Shown in pieces: positions 11,541 through 23,776 of a DNA stretch of 64,000 bases. The translations under genes and the position numbers were made by a program. A model generated the notes under the pieces. It saw only the letters and a list, made by a program, of their open reading frames with translations, did not search any database and was not told the origin of the DNA. The stretch is from positions 122,666-186,665 of the forward strand of contig SCFE01000111.1 of NCBI GenBank assembly GCA_004352715.1. Direction: 5' to 3'. Each line of letters opens with the position of its first letter. The first letter of the stretch is position 1. The DNA comes from Hofstenia miamia. Taxonomy: Eukaryota > Xenacoelomorpha > Acoela.

Positions 11541-11800
11541 AAGTTTTATTTTTAATTGCTAGGATTTTGGCAAAGTCATATAATTGAAGACAATAAATGT
11601 TTTTGACAATATTAAATCAAGCATAATAATTTTATGACAAAGTTTTATATTTGATTGCTAGGATTTTGGCAAAATGATAGAATTGCTGACAAGAAATGTT
11701 TTTGACAATAGTAAATCAAGCATAATAATTTTTTGATGTAGTTTTATTTTTGATTGCTAGGAATTTGGCAAAGTGATATAATTAATTTTCAAAATTCAAT
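11541..11800. repeat. Three ~99-bp tandem units adjoining the left TIR
   Basis: The units start with AGTTTTAT at 11542, 11641 and 11740, and each holds GATTGCTAGG or AATTGCTAGG followed by TTTGGCAAA. The right end of the element carries only one unit (about 15062-15125), so the left subterminal region expanded or the right one contracted. Confidence 0.85.
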
Positions 11801-12815
11801 GAAATTAGAAATGTTTAAAATGTAACCAATTTTTTTATTCATATACATTTTTGGAATTGCATAATAAGTATTTTCAAACATAAATGATTTTTTAATATTG
11901 AGGGGTAATAAATACATTTCACAGACAACACATTGCAATTGCAAAATAAAAACTTTTTTAATCAATAAATATTTCCAAGTAAAAAATTTTTAAAATATAA
12001 ATACATGGTTTAACAGATGCATTCTACATGTACTAGTTAATATGGTTGATAAATTAATAATAAATACACAGGAAAATAAAAATGATTAATTACTAGCTAC
12101 AATGGTTTCACAACAAATTTCATTACATTGGAATTACCACATTCATTTAGTTTATATGTTTATTTTACATACTTGTTTTATTCAGTAAAATTTAATTACA
12201 AATGTTTGAATCTGAGAGATAATAATACTTATTAGAAGCATAATGGCTTATTTTGGTAGTAAAGCAAAATAATTTTTTGGAAAAAAGCAAAAACTAGTTT
12301 ATGCAAAAACTCGCCATTTCTAATATTTAATAAATATATGTAGTAAAAACCCCATACATGTTTAAGACAAGACAAAAAATGTAATTTATTCTACCATTAG
12401 CTTATAATGACCATATATATCTTACTATTGATTTTGTCTATTGTGTTAGTTTATCATCATTGTTGTTGAGGGAATTATGTAGAAAACAAACACAATGTGT
12501 ATTTCCAAATTATGAATTTCACATGGTTGTATCTAAATGAATGATTAATAAATTAAGTGATAGATCACACTATAAAACACATGATAAATAAAAGTTTAAA
12601 CNTATGATAAAGTATATAATTAATGTAAAATTGGACAGTAAATTTGCAGCAATTTATTAGAATAAAATTGATTCCATTTTAAAAGAAATATCTGTAAAAC
12701 TAACTAGAGATAATATTGCAAAAAGTGTTAAGAATCAAAACAACATCTGAGATTTAATTATAAAAATAGCTTACCAAAAAGTTTGAAATCTTTCAATGTA
12801 GTTGTCTTTCATCAA

Positions 12816-13030
12816 TGTGAAATTCCATTATGCTGGCTATGCATATTCCTATGTATAAAGTTGCATGCTTTAGTAATGTCAACATAGTTTATCTATGGCT
12901 ATTGTTCAACTGTCAAATGTAAACTCAGTAAACCCATGTAAAATTCCATTATACCACTGTGTGTTAAAAGTTGCATCTCTCTAGAGACAATGCGTAATTT
13001 GTTATCTATTGTTCAAATGTCAAAAATGTA
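12816..13030. repeat. Imperfect ~122-bp direct duplication
   Basis: Units begin AAATTCCATTAT near 12818 and 12941 and end with CTATTGTTCAA followed by GTCAAA. No coding potential. Confidence 0.7.
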
Positions 13031-13520
13031 TCCAATTGTTAAGATTGTTATCTACCAAACATGAAATCCAAATCAATTTAAAAATTAAATAAAATTTTTC
13101 AAATCATATAAAACTAGAATTTTTTCACTAGTTGGAAAACAATCGCAATTATTACATGTTTTTCCCAATTTATACAATTATGTGAATGAAAGATGCTACA
13201 CAACTAAAATATTAATAAAGTAAGATGATTTATTGATCTCCATCTCTGGTACAAATGAAATAAATATTTTTCAATACATTTTTCTTGTTGAATTCAAGAA
13301 TAAAATATTTGCAAGTAGGAATTTTTATATGAAATGTTTCAAGATTGTTGATAACATGTTTTGTTATTAGTGTTGTAAATTGGTTGTCAATGTTTATTGA
13401 AACACATATATACAAAATGTTTAAAAATATTTATTTTATATTATAAGAAATTGCTTACATTTTAAACTTTTATTGGTTCTTTTATATTAAGAATTAAATA
13501 AATACCTGATATATGATTTT

Positions 13521-13691
13521 CATGTTTGTGACTTACATTTCTTTTTCAACATTTTTTCATGATTGTGACTTACATTTCTTTTCCAATGTTTTCTCACATT
13601 TGTGACTTACATTTCTTTCCAACGTTTTTCCATGTTTATGACTTACATTTCTTTTCCAATGTTTTTTTTTACTTTTGTCACTTACATTTCT
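13521..13691. repeat. Five ~37-bp tandem units
   Basis: The core TGACTTACATTTCTTT recurs at spacing 36-39 bp five times, lying about 270 bp upstream of the element's ORF. Units abut, with diverged linkers. Confidence 0.9.
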
Positions 13692-13962
13692 TTATGTATA
13701 TTTCTAAGATTGAAGTAAATTAAACATGGATAGTTGTAAAATGATATTACACTTGCCTGCTAATTATTAAGATCTTTACCACACATTTATGTGAACTCCA
13801 GTTGATGATTGGATCAAAATGAATTAAGTTATTTTTGATTGGTTCATATGCTAAAAATTTGTAATAACTAACACTTACTTTGAACACTTCTTTCAATTTA
13901 AAATTTGGCAATGACTCCAAAAGCTGCTAAATAACTTCGTACTCAAAAAAATCTACAAAAAG

Positions 13963-14379
13963 ATGGACAGACCAAACAAGATGATATCTTGCAGCCAAAA
14001 AAAATTCATTTTAAAACCTATATTACCAAAGACTGTGCATTCTCTAAAGACTGTTGGTAAAGTAGTTCAATCAGAGGTGCTCAACAGTCTCAATGGAAAT
14101 TCCAAAGAATGTCAGATGAAATATATCTCTGTTAGAGAATTAAAAATCAGTGAGTGGCAAAGTATACACAATGCATATAGTCTTCACTCAAAATACGACC
14201 ATGTGGTAAAAATTACACTGGAAAATGGCAACTGCTTCTTCCTGCCTAAATGTTATGCAGAGAAAGCTACAGGGGAAAAATACAAGATGTTTATCAGACT
14301 TAAAATTCGACATGGCAAGGATAAACCACCAATATATCCAGGTGGCAATGCACAAACTGTATTTGGATTAAGTGTGTAA
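13963..14379 (+). CDS. Intact 138-aa ORF of unknown function inside the TIR element
   Basis: I do not recognise this protein with certainty. It starts at the first ATG of the frame and is fully open, unlike every transposase in the window. The first ~45 residues are basic and probably disordered (MDRPNKMISCSQKKF). A likely folded domain follows from about residue 49: YISVRELKISEW (49-60), KYDHVVKITLENGNCFFLPK (73-92), then YAEKATG and a basic RLKIRHGKDKPP (114-125). A beta-rich 'v.l.ledG..fFLPkry' pattern recalls, from memory only, small single-domain ORFs found in repeats of arthropods and cnidarians, and an OB-like nucleic-acid-binding fold is possible. No transmembrane segment, signal peptide or DDE motif is seen. 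Its position within the inverted repeats suggests it is the element's own gene. Confidence 0.6.
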   Translation: MDRPNKMISCSQKKFILKPILPKTVHSLKTVGKVVQSEVLNSLNGNSKECQMKYISVRELKISEWQSIHNAYSLHSKYDHVVKITLENGNCFFLPKCYAEKATGEKYKMFIRLKIRHGKDKPPIYPGGNAQTVFGLSV

Positions 14380-14940
14380 AAATATTTAGAATAAATATAT
14401 ATGTACCATTGATTTTTATTTCAATTGTTAAAAAATAGTACTTACTAGTGAAACAAAAAACCTGATTTAAAAATAAATTTTAAAATAAAAACTTTATAAT
14501 TATTGAGAAAGCATTAACATTCACATTTTTCTTCAGTTGATTAGTAAATTTTGATAATCACAAATGAATACATAACGCCATTTCAAAAACGAATCAATTA
14601 GATGTCATGAAACTCACAAAACATTTTTAATTACAAAAATACTAACACATTTTCATAAAAAATACATTTACGCAAAAATGATTAAATTGATTGATCTTAC
14701 AAAACACATAGTCATACATTATATAAACAAAATAGCAATCATTAAATGATTTAAACTACATTTTGTACATTAGGTATTAAAACAACTTAGGAACATTTTT
14801 TAAATATAGAAATAAATAGCATAAATTACAATTATCAGAAACAGATAAAGTAGAATTTTTAAGGCATAGCATTGGAGAGAATGCCAATATATAATAGATT
14901 TCCAAGAATTTTTCTACTATTTGAGAGTCTAAGATTTTCA
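14380..14940. other. Non-coding interior of the TIR element
   Basis: An AATAAA-type signal (ATAAATA) directly follows the ORF at about 14391, which would suit its 3' end. A 66-codon minus-strand frame at 14777-14977 has no recognisable content. Confidence 0.4.
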
Positions 14941-15065
14941 TTTTCCTTTTGGTGATTGGTTTTGTCTTTTTGTACAAAATTACTTGCCTTTGGGAATATT
15001 TAATTTTCCCTTTGGTGATTTTTTTGTCTTTTCAAACAAAATTACTTGCCTTTGGGAAAATTTAA
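14941..15065. repeat. 63-bp tandem duplication
   Basis: Two units share TTTGGTGAT, TTTTGTCTTTT and CAAAATTACTTGCCTTTGGG. They sit just inside the right subterminal repeat. Confidence 0.85.
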
Positions 15066-15127
15066 TTTTGAAAATTAATTATATTGCTTTGCCAAATTCC
15101 TAGCAATTAAAAATAAAACTTTGTCAA

Positions 15128-15280
15128 AAAATTAATTTGTTCAATTTAACTATGTAAAAAATATTTCGTCACTAGATGGCGTCCAATAGAATCAGTCCAT
15201 TTCTACATGGCAAATAGTCATAATTGTTACGAGAACTTCAGGGTGTCCCATTGGGGCAGGATTGCCCTGATCTTAACTAC
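15128..15280. repeat. Right terminal inverted repeat
   Basis: It is the inverted partner of 11382-11530; the outer end reads CTTAACTAC on the plus strand. Confidence 0.9.
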
Positions 15281-15420
15281 AAATATATTCTAGTATCTAG
15301 TGCTATATGGAGAAGCTTTTTCAGTGCACTTACCTGGCCACCTATCTATGCTTTCCATCCTTACATGTTCTACATAAACTCTCAAAGAATCATTTTTTGA
15401 GCCATAAATCAAAGAAGATA
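15281..15420 (+). pseudogene. Possible resumption of the interrupted mariner
   Basis: The frame CTYLATYLCFPSLH near 15328-15369, followed by KLSKNHF, resembles the mariner C-terminal 'SPDLAPsDYhlFrSLq' with one codon lost. If correct, the TIR element lies within the mariner at 10781-11375. The intervening HDNARPH segment is not found, so a deletion is also needed. Weak evidence. Confidence 0.3.
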
Positions 15421-17045
15421 ATACAATATTTGTAATATTAAGTGAGACAAATTAAATACTGTTGTAAGATTACTGAACTATACATACAATTAAAAGATCT
15501 CAACCAAACAGTACAATGACTGTACAGATGCCTTAAGGGAGTTGGGAATATTGCTTACCATTGTACTAAGCATAGTTAACCACATTAACTACATCCGTTT
15601 TTGTTCTTTTGTTGATGCTTTTAAAGTTGCTATATCATTATGGTTATCTAATATTTAATTATTTTAAGAAAAAAGATTTTTTCTAATTTTATCTTCATCG
15701 TCATTTTTGGAATTATGAATATTACCTGTTACCCATTTCTTATATGAAATTAAGTTGGCCACTTACAAAATATTTTATATTTCGTAATCAAATAGCAAGA
15801 TTTCAAAATTATTTCAATTCATTTAGCTGCAAAATTTTATTAATCCAGAACATTGCAAAAAAATCTTAAGAGATTATTTACAGATGTTGCTTATATACCA
15901 ATTTTAAAATATAAAATAGCCTATTGCAATCATATATTAAGTCAAATCACCACATTGTGTAACATATGTTACCTAGAACTATATTTTTACACAAAGAGCA
16001 TCAATCTAGTTACGCTATTTGATAAATTATGGAAAACATACATGAGCATAGCATAACTTCTTAGGAAAAAAATTTGATTTCAAAACCTATTTGAGTCGAT
16101 TTAACATTGAAATACTTACATATTCGTTTGTAGTACATACCGAAAAAAATAGGATTTGTACCGATATATAGCAAAAATTATAACGATGGCGCATGAACAT
16201 TTTAGTAGATCAAAGATGAAGAGAAACCTCTAGTTGTGCTATTATAAATTTTCAACAAAATCTAATAGATTTTTTATGGGACACAAATAAGTTGTCTTAA
16301 GAAGTATAATTTAATTGCTCATATAAATAAACAATTGAAACCTATTGAAAAATAATTTGTAGCATCAAAGCATGAAAGTGAGCAAAGTCCACAAATTATA
16401 AGTCAACAAATTTGGGGCAACATTAATATTAAACCTAAGCAAACCAGAAAATTCTTAAAATTTTCAGTATGCTTCAATTGGGCTTAGTAAGGCGATCTAC
16501 ATATCAAGAAACAGAATTCCTTGTTGATCACAAGGAACTTAAACTTTCCATTTACCCGAGCCTTAGGTATGGAGAGCACTAAAAAATTTTCAATGAAAAA
16601 TAGTAAATTTCTTAAGTACTTTAGGAAGTGCAATACATATAAATAAAAATTTTAAATATTTCATTCAAACACGTTCACCAATTGATTTCCTAAATTTCAT
16701 AATGTGCTTGGAGAAAATTTTAATAAATATGGAAAACAGATTGTCCTTTTAAATTTTTGTGTTTACTTTCCCTAACAACAGGCCTAGCCATTGTTTTAAA
16801 ATTGATCGAATGGTAAAAGATGATGTAGTAAATTTGCATTCTAGCTTAAATTAGAATGACATATGAAATATATTTTTCAGGAATTCGGTGAAAATTTATA
16901 AAGGAACTCATATGTCCACATAATGTGAGAAAATAATCCTCAATTAATTGAAACAACTATTTTTAAGCTCTAAACACGGATTATAATTAAGTTTTCCGAG
17001 CAGATTTGAAACCTCAGTGAAAATTTATTAATGTAACATGTAATC
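15421..17045. other. Non-coding stretch
   Basis: No protein homology. At about 16430-16625 the sequence contains CCTTAGGTATGGAGAG and flanking similarity to the piggyBac-type MITE at 39.4 kb, so a diverged copy may lie here. The 67-codon frame at 15853-16056 shows nothing recognisable. Confidence 0.45.
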
Positions 17046-17068
17046 TACTGAAAGGTCACCTTTCAGTA
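17046..17068. repeat. Hairpin with 11-bp perfect arms
   Basis: TACTGAAAGGT, one base, then ACCTTTCAGTA. It has cruciform potential; no function can be assigned. Confidence 0.8.
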
Positions 17069-17580
17069 AAAACAATTATTTCAAACCAAATATTCCATAT
17101 CGTTCTTAAAAAATTCTAACTTTACTACAAATCGCAGTAACATTTAGATATCTTAATTGTAAATTCTAATTTTACACTGTATCTGTCGTCCTTATATCGT
17201 TGTAAACTGACATTTTTTCACCAAGCGTGTAAAAATTAATGTGCAAATTGATTTTCACTGCACGTACTTCCTCCGTTTTTTGTTCACAGTACGGATGTCA
17301 TCAAAATCCATTCACAAATGAAACACAATCGCAGCGCCATCATACGGTCCTATTAGCAATAATTTAACCAATAAGATGTAGTCCTTGATTAGTGCTGCTT
17401 GAAATAATTGTTTTAGCATCTTCATTTTTAAATTCAGGATGTCTATTCATTTTCTTTAATTAAGATTTCTATAAGTATCGTTTCCAGGTGAGCAAAATTT
17501 ATAATTTATAATGCTTCAGAAAATATTTGCAATAGGCTTTTATTGAAAAAATTAATGTAATTCAACGAAATGCAACATAG
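17069..17580. other. Non-coding stretch
   Basis: Nothing recognised on either strand. Confidence 0.5.
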
Positions 17581-17760
17581 TATTTTAATATAATATAAAA
17601 TAGTATAATATAATATAACATAATATAATACAATATAATATAATATAAAATAATATAATTAACCTACTATAATATAATATAATATATTATAATAAATTGC
17701 ATAATATAATGTATTTGAATATAATATAATATAATATATTATAATATTACATTATATTAT
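17581..17760. repeat. TATAA/TATAATA satellite tract
   Basis: About 180 bp of imperfect five-base TATAA-type units, interrupted near 17660 and 17700. It differs from the simple (TA)n tracts elsewhere in the window. Confidence 0.9.
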
Positions 17761-20700
17761 TGCAATCATAAGCTGTGTATTCTGGAGTAGAAATAATTAT
17801 TTAGAGTTATCTATTATATTAGTTATTACATCAATAAATTGAAACTAACTCAAAGCACTATATGTATGACAAAATAAAGTCGTCATTTGTATTCGCACAA
17901 AATAAATAGCATTTCTTAACATAACACATGGCACTTGTTGCTTAATATTGATTTAGATACCCAATGAATCCCACGGTTTTACAAATCAATTGAAATCATA
18001 TTTTAGCTGTAAAATTATTTTTCACAGTTTGTCAGAAAATGGCCACTTGCCTTTAATTCAAGTAGCATTTTTGCGATGTACTAGAAAAATTGTTTCTTTG
18101 CAGGTATTGCCTTTTTGTGGTCTTAAAGTCTAGCAAAAAGTGGATCGTTACCAAAGAGTTTTTAATTAGAACAATTTTCCCACAAAACCTTATAGAATTA
18201 TTTATAGCTTTTGCCATATTTTTTGCCACACTTCCTATAGCATTGGCAAGGTTTAGAATTCAAATCCCAACAATTTCATTAAGCTCTCGATATATTTGTT
18301 AGCTAAGTTTTATTTAAATGCTAATGCTACTCTGCAACGAACACGTAAATAAGTGGCAATGCCGTTCAAAATTTGAATTCTCATGCTTTGACTACTGTAT
18401 TTAGATTGCAGTTGAAATTTCCATAAGATATTATTTGAAAATAATGAAGTTGCCATTAAGCATTGAAACAATAGTTAGACCATAATTACCACAAATCCAT
18501 TACTACATCATCCACTAATGCCAAATTGCTTTTAGGGATAACTTATTGAAACTTCCATTACCAATGTTCTTATCAGAGGAATTTCATTCGAAATAATAAA
18601 TTTGTTCTCCAGGTTTTGAATGTGAAGAGTAATGGAATCAATCCATAACTGAGGTTAAATTAAAACCACATTCAGAGAACATTAGAAGTGTAATTTGGAA
18701 CAAAATATTAACGTAGTAGAATAGCACAGGAAAATCTTAAAATTAATTTTGTTCAGCTTTTAATTTGTAATTTTCTGTCTGGAAAGTTAAATTTTCAATA
18801 AGTAAGGAGGAAGCAGTAAATGATTTTCCATATATAAAAACGTTTCATATTAATCAATGTACAGAAAAAAACATTTGAAATTACATTGAGATTTATTTAT
18901 GAAGAATATTTCGATTTCAATGAAGTATGAGGTCTACTTTGTGATATAAAGTGCACGACATTACTAGGTTTTAGTTAAAAATTTTTGAACATTTTGATGA
19001 TAGTTTTATCGTTTTTTGTAATATAAAAATGGCACTTCCTGATCAACATAACATTTAGATATGGTGCATCGTAATTTTCTTCGACAACAATGATAGTATA
19101 GCATAAATATTGCATAGGAACAATAATGTTTTTTATTTTCGAAATTATTGTTAGTAAGACTAATTTTTGAATAAATTTTAAGTTTACCATCTAGTACCTC
19201 ATCACATCAGGTTTCCGCTGTTATTTAAAAAAACCGCTTTTTTAACCTTTAACTATTAGTCACAATTTTCTACAAAAATTATTTGATTTAACTAAGGAAT
19301 CCCTCCCTATCAACAAGCAATGTACCTGCTAATACTGGTGCTTATGAAAAAGCAATCCACGTAGTCTAAATAATTGAGTTATGACGTAATTATCGGGCTA
19401 CTGCAATCATTTTTAAAATTTCATGCCACATCCAGTTTTGGACGAAAACTTCAAAGATGTCATCTACCATTCAGGAAATATTTTTACACAATCTGAAAAA
19501 AATGCGTTATTGTAATGACATAAGCAGACTTTTGAATATTTTAAATGCAATGATGTCTGTAAATACGGGTCTGAAAGCCATTTCTTTGAAATATCAACTT
19601 TGAAAATTTGAAAGACTTTGTAATTATTCCGGATGACGCAAAATATTTTTGATCTTTCGACAATATAGCTTATCAGTTAGTGGGTATATAAAGTGGTTAA
19701 CATAACGTTGTACGTTAGTGGTTTTTGCCTTTTCAAGCGCTTTAATGCTGATTACAATGAATTATTCTATGGCCCACTGTGAGTGTTTAGGCTGTACTTC
19801 TACATTAAAGTCATTTTTTCAATATGGAAATTATTATTTAGTCAACTACACACACCTGTAAGGTTAGAGTTTTAAATGTATAAATAAAAAATTAATTACT
19901 GTTTTTCCAGGGAATACGCCTCTAACGATATTAATTGATTAAATAAACTTATCATTTGAATCAGATAATTTTAAATTATCAAATTCATCGAAACACCGAA
20001 TTTGACATAATTTTAGTCAATTACCACAGCTAGACAGCATCGCTTTGCTCTAACATTAATGAATTCCCTGTTTTAACTTTTTGATAAAATAGAATAGGTT
20101 TCTAAGTCTGTGGAATTTTCCTCTTTAGGCATATTTCATTACTAGACAATACAAAAACATGTAAAATGGAGAAATTAGTGTTTAACGCAAGAAATCAATT
20201 TGATTTTGCTAATTTGAATCAGGAACTCAGGAGCCTAATAACTCAGTATTGTTTCAGATATTTGCAGTTATATTAAAATTATAAATTTCGCAACACCCGT
20301 TTAAAAAAATATGGAAAAAATGAAGGTGAATATTTAATATAAAACTGTTTGCATGGCCATTAGTACAGAATAACAGTATAACTACTAAATCAATTGTTAT
20401 GCATTACATTCAGTCTGGTCACTATAAATTCGAGGCTCGGTGCAAGATGTCAATACGAGGCCTCCACCGCGCACACCCTCTACTACATTTTTAATCACCT
20501 CTTTGATATATGCTAGATAATTTTTACTAAATATTTTGTATCTGCATAACTATTAGGTCTCCAACATTGTTAAATTGTTTATTAAAGATATTTTTCTAAT
20601 TTTGGGCCCGAATCTTTCTTATGTTAATATAATTTCTTTGTTATTTTTGATATGTTGGGTTCCTAAAACGCCTCCAAATTCAAACTTTTTTTAAATTGCT

Positions 20701-21690
20701 TATAATACACCTTATTTCTTTTTTACCATTTATGAGCCAAGTGCAACCGCACCTGCACTGACCCCACTGAATATATTGTAAGCGCAGTTGGCTCATTTCT
20801 GTTCCATGTGTAGGTAATGCATTAGGTTTACTACAATGTTTCCGGTCAAAATGGAATTTTGGTAAAAATGCAACAATTGATTTAAGCACGGTGTTCTATT
20901 CAAATAACGTCTTTCAAATTAGAATTCCTTAATTTTCTCTATTATTCAGATTTGAGTGCACGCAACAATATCAAGGACTTCCTTAATTAAGTCTGCGACA
21001 AAATAAAACTAATTCACACATGTCCGCAAGCCTGAATAATGCAAAATCCAACAAATTTCTCAATCAGGTGCAGTACACACTCACCCTAGTGAATACTCCA
21101 AAGAAATGTTTGATGCTAATACTTAGATTTCCCTATTTCCTTACCTTTTGCAAATAATTGATGCGAGAATATTATGAACAGCTATAATGGGACACATTAA
21201 ATTTCATATATTTTTTTATATATTTTATATACATGTCAGTTTATGCAGGTGTTCCCATAATTTTCTCAGCAATTTCTCTGAAAATATTTTGAATCACTAC
21301 ATACGTCTATATTTGAAAAAATTAGCGAAGATGTTCTAAGTAAGATCTATTCTGTTCCAACATTGAATCAATTAGGCATATCCACAAAACACAGCATCAG
21401 AATGTTTTTGTAAGATACATAATACAATCTTCCGTAATTCAGATTGAGTGGAAAATGTCTATATTGATAAGCCTCAAATTCAAGAATTTTAGTAATTAAA
21501 ATCTTTTTAACTATGAGAAATCCGTCTTTGTTCAAAGAAAGTGATGTTGACATAGATTAGTTTATTTTCTGTAATGGCTTCGTCAGGAACTATGAACCTG
21601 ATATTACTATCGAAATAAATTTTAGTTCCAAAACTCTAGAAACCTAAGAAATAGCATGGTCTAAGGCTGGAATAGCGCAAGCATCAGGTA
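17761..21690. other. Long non-coding stretch
   Basis: No homologous protein was recognised in 3.9 kb. Short open frames (18090-18302, 18975-19190, 20680-20889, 21368-21553) lack family motifs and are probably chance. An inverted repeat with 9-bp arms ATGAGCCAA / TTGGCTCAT spans 20732-20796. Confidence 0.5.
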
Positions 21691-22650
21691 AATGCCGTGT
21701 AACAAATGATTTGATTTTCCTTGATCATTACGCGCAGCATCTATAATGGAAAATCACAATGTTATAATGCAGCTCGGAGTCACTCTCAAGAGCAATTAAA
21801 TCGATTTCCGCACAACATTCATTGCTTGAAGTCCAATGTGATGGAAGTTGATTATTGTATTGCAACATGCTTAGTAATATTTTTCGAGGACATCAGGTGC
21901 GCGCGCAAAACACTAAAAAGCGATTCTGTTCCTCTTGAAATCGTCTCCATTTGGGAATTCCATAGAACTCAGTCTTAGGACCACTATTACTCTTAAAGTA
22001 TGTTTCCTTTACTGAAGATATTGCCAATGAGTATCCTAATGTCATTCCGCTATGCTTTACTCTTTGATAGTCCAAAGGATATTCTACAGTTTCAACCGTC
22101 TGTCTTTGATATTTACCAATACTTTCTTTTGGAAGTTTTGGTAAATTTGAGCATACATGTACTTAACTAGAAATGTTATGAAGATTTGCATGAAAGGTTA
22201 TTACTGAAAATACTGATTCTTCTAATGTTTTATAAGTTTGTCTGCCAATTAAGATTAAATAAACACTACAAGTTGTTTATAAAGCTAATATTACTCATAC
22301 TCATAAGAAGTAACATTGCCTCTTCTTTTGTGGACGAATCTCATTCAGCATTGCAGTACTGGGATTAAGGCCTTTAACTGTCACTTTCTATCCAGTTAAA
22401 TGAAGCGGTCCATTTTCTCTATTGGATCCTCAATATCGTCTGCGCTCTTCAGATATGATTAACCTACATATGAATATCAATCGAACTAATAATTTGTATC
22501 ATTCCATTTCAATGGCTGGTTCGCTTACCTTAAATAGGCTACCTACAGACTTAAAAGAATTATCTTCAAACGATTTTATTAAATTTGCTATGAAGTTAAT
22601 CATATCTATAGGGGCCTATCCTCTTTCTCCGAAATGGGGATTATTGAATC
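21691..22650 (+). pseudogene. LINE reverse transcriptase fragment, decayed
   Basis: Ordered traces of a third LINE copy. At about 21951-21996 a frame reads LGIP*NSVLGPLLL, RT motif B ('GvPQGSvLGPlLF') with Gln changed to a stop. Near 22045-22075, IPLCFT followed after a one-base shift by DSPKD is the remains of motif C (FADDsk), so one catalytic Asp is lost. HYKLFIKLILLILIRSNI at about 22261-22315 matches the 'h...i..kAyr.lglirr' helix. The frame at 22422-22727 gives a C-terminal region, with SLTLNRLPTDLKEL in place of 'lWNsLP..i...'. It ends without a clear 3' tail. Confidence 0.75.
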
Positions 22651-23730
22651 ATGCGACAGCCTATAAATGTATATGTATCACTAGCAACACCACTAAAAAT
22701 ATTAGTAGATCCACCATGTGTGTCTGATTAGCATCAGAAAAAAGCATAATATAAGAAATCATGATAAATATATAACAATAATACAAAAAAGCGGCAACAA
22801 AAGAGCACATTAACCAACACAAGGTTGAATTTTAGAAATACTGACTTTCAGGCGATCAAGTGTTTTTAGGCTACTCAATTCTATTCTATTCGTTAAGCGG
22901 AGTAAATTGATAAATGAATTATAATTGTAAGCTAAAATCAAATACTCATAAAACATAATAAGCAGAAGCATGTTTATTTGCAGTAGACTTCCGTGAGCTA
23001 TGATTTAACTATATAGCTAATTATTAAAAAACAAAATTAACAAGATATTTTTGGATTCGTTCTTAACGCTATTCTTAAGTATAAGATAAACGTTTGATAT
23101 CCCATTCAACTAAAAGCATTTCTTTCATTTCAAATTTAAATATAAATTCCATCATTAAAATATCATCTGCAAGAGCGCAGACGTATTTATTGGAGTGTGA
23201 CCTAATCCATAAATTGCATTTATTTTTCAATGAAATATCAAGTCTAGGTTTATCAAACTGGAAAGTCTCTGTCCAAATTTTAAATTAATTTTGGAGTTAA
23301 ATTTTGAACACAAGGCTAACCTGGTTTAAATATTAAGACGACCTCACTATTTAAGTTAGTTTTATACTTGAATAAATTCTCGATGCAAATTTGTATTATT
23401 CCAATAGAATTTCGGGAGATTGCTGGTCCATTGATTCTAAAATAGGATAAAAAAATCAGTTAAATGAAGAATTTCCAATTTTGATTACTAAAGCTTCATG
23501 ACTTTTTACTATATCCAAATTGAAAATGCTAATGTTTTACGTTATTTATATATTTAAAAAATTAAATAACATCTCTATTCACTAAATTTTACACTAAGGG
23601 CATGAAATTTCGAAATGTTTAAACTATTGAACTGCTAAAATTAGAAATGATATTTTAAGCTATTAGTAATAGATTTCCAAAAATATCGATCAAATGTCTA
23701 TGGTATGTTTTATATTTAGTTCCTTTGTAG
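22651..23730. other. Upstream region of the Ras-like gene
   Basis: No coding signal. At 23716-23730 a T-rich stretch ends TTCCTTTGTAG, a good 3' splice site, so the ORF exon could begin at 23731 with 46 bases of 5' UTR. The upstream exon and promoter were not found. Confidence 0.4.
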
Positions 23731-23776
23731 GACTTCAACACAATTGTAAATAGCATACTTTAGATAATCAATTGGA

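Larger units (their letters stand above)
11382..15280. mobile_element. 3.9-kb element with long terminal inverted repeats, superfamily unknown
   Basis: Sequence from 11382 inwards matches the reverse complement of sequence ending at 15280 for about 150 bp at roughly 90% by eye, and more weakly beyond. Both ends read GTAGTTAAGATC inwards. Inside are one intact ORF (13963-14379) and four separate tandem-repeat blocks; no transposase was recognised. A short target duplication could not be fixed: flanks are AATATAA on the left and AAATATA on the right. Alternatively TTAA at 11386-11389 and 15273-15276 could be the duplication. It may be a non-autonomous DNA transposon carrying a passenger or replication-type ORF. 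Confidence 0.8.

Noticed and set aside
13521-13691. Possible CRISPR-like array
   Set aside because: Units abut with diverged linkers rather than identical repeats with unique spacers, no cas genes exist, and the DNA is from an animal.
20732-20796. tRNA-like fold with paired ends
   Set aside because: The 9-bp arms pair, but there are no T-arm or D-arm consensus sequences, so it is just an inverted repeat.
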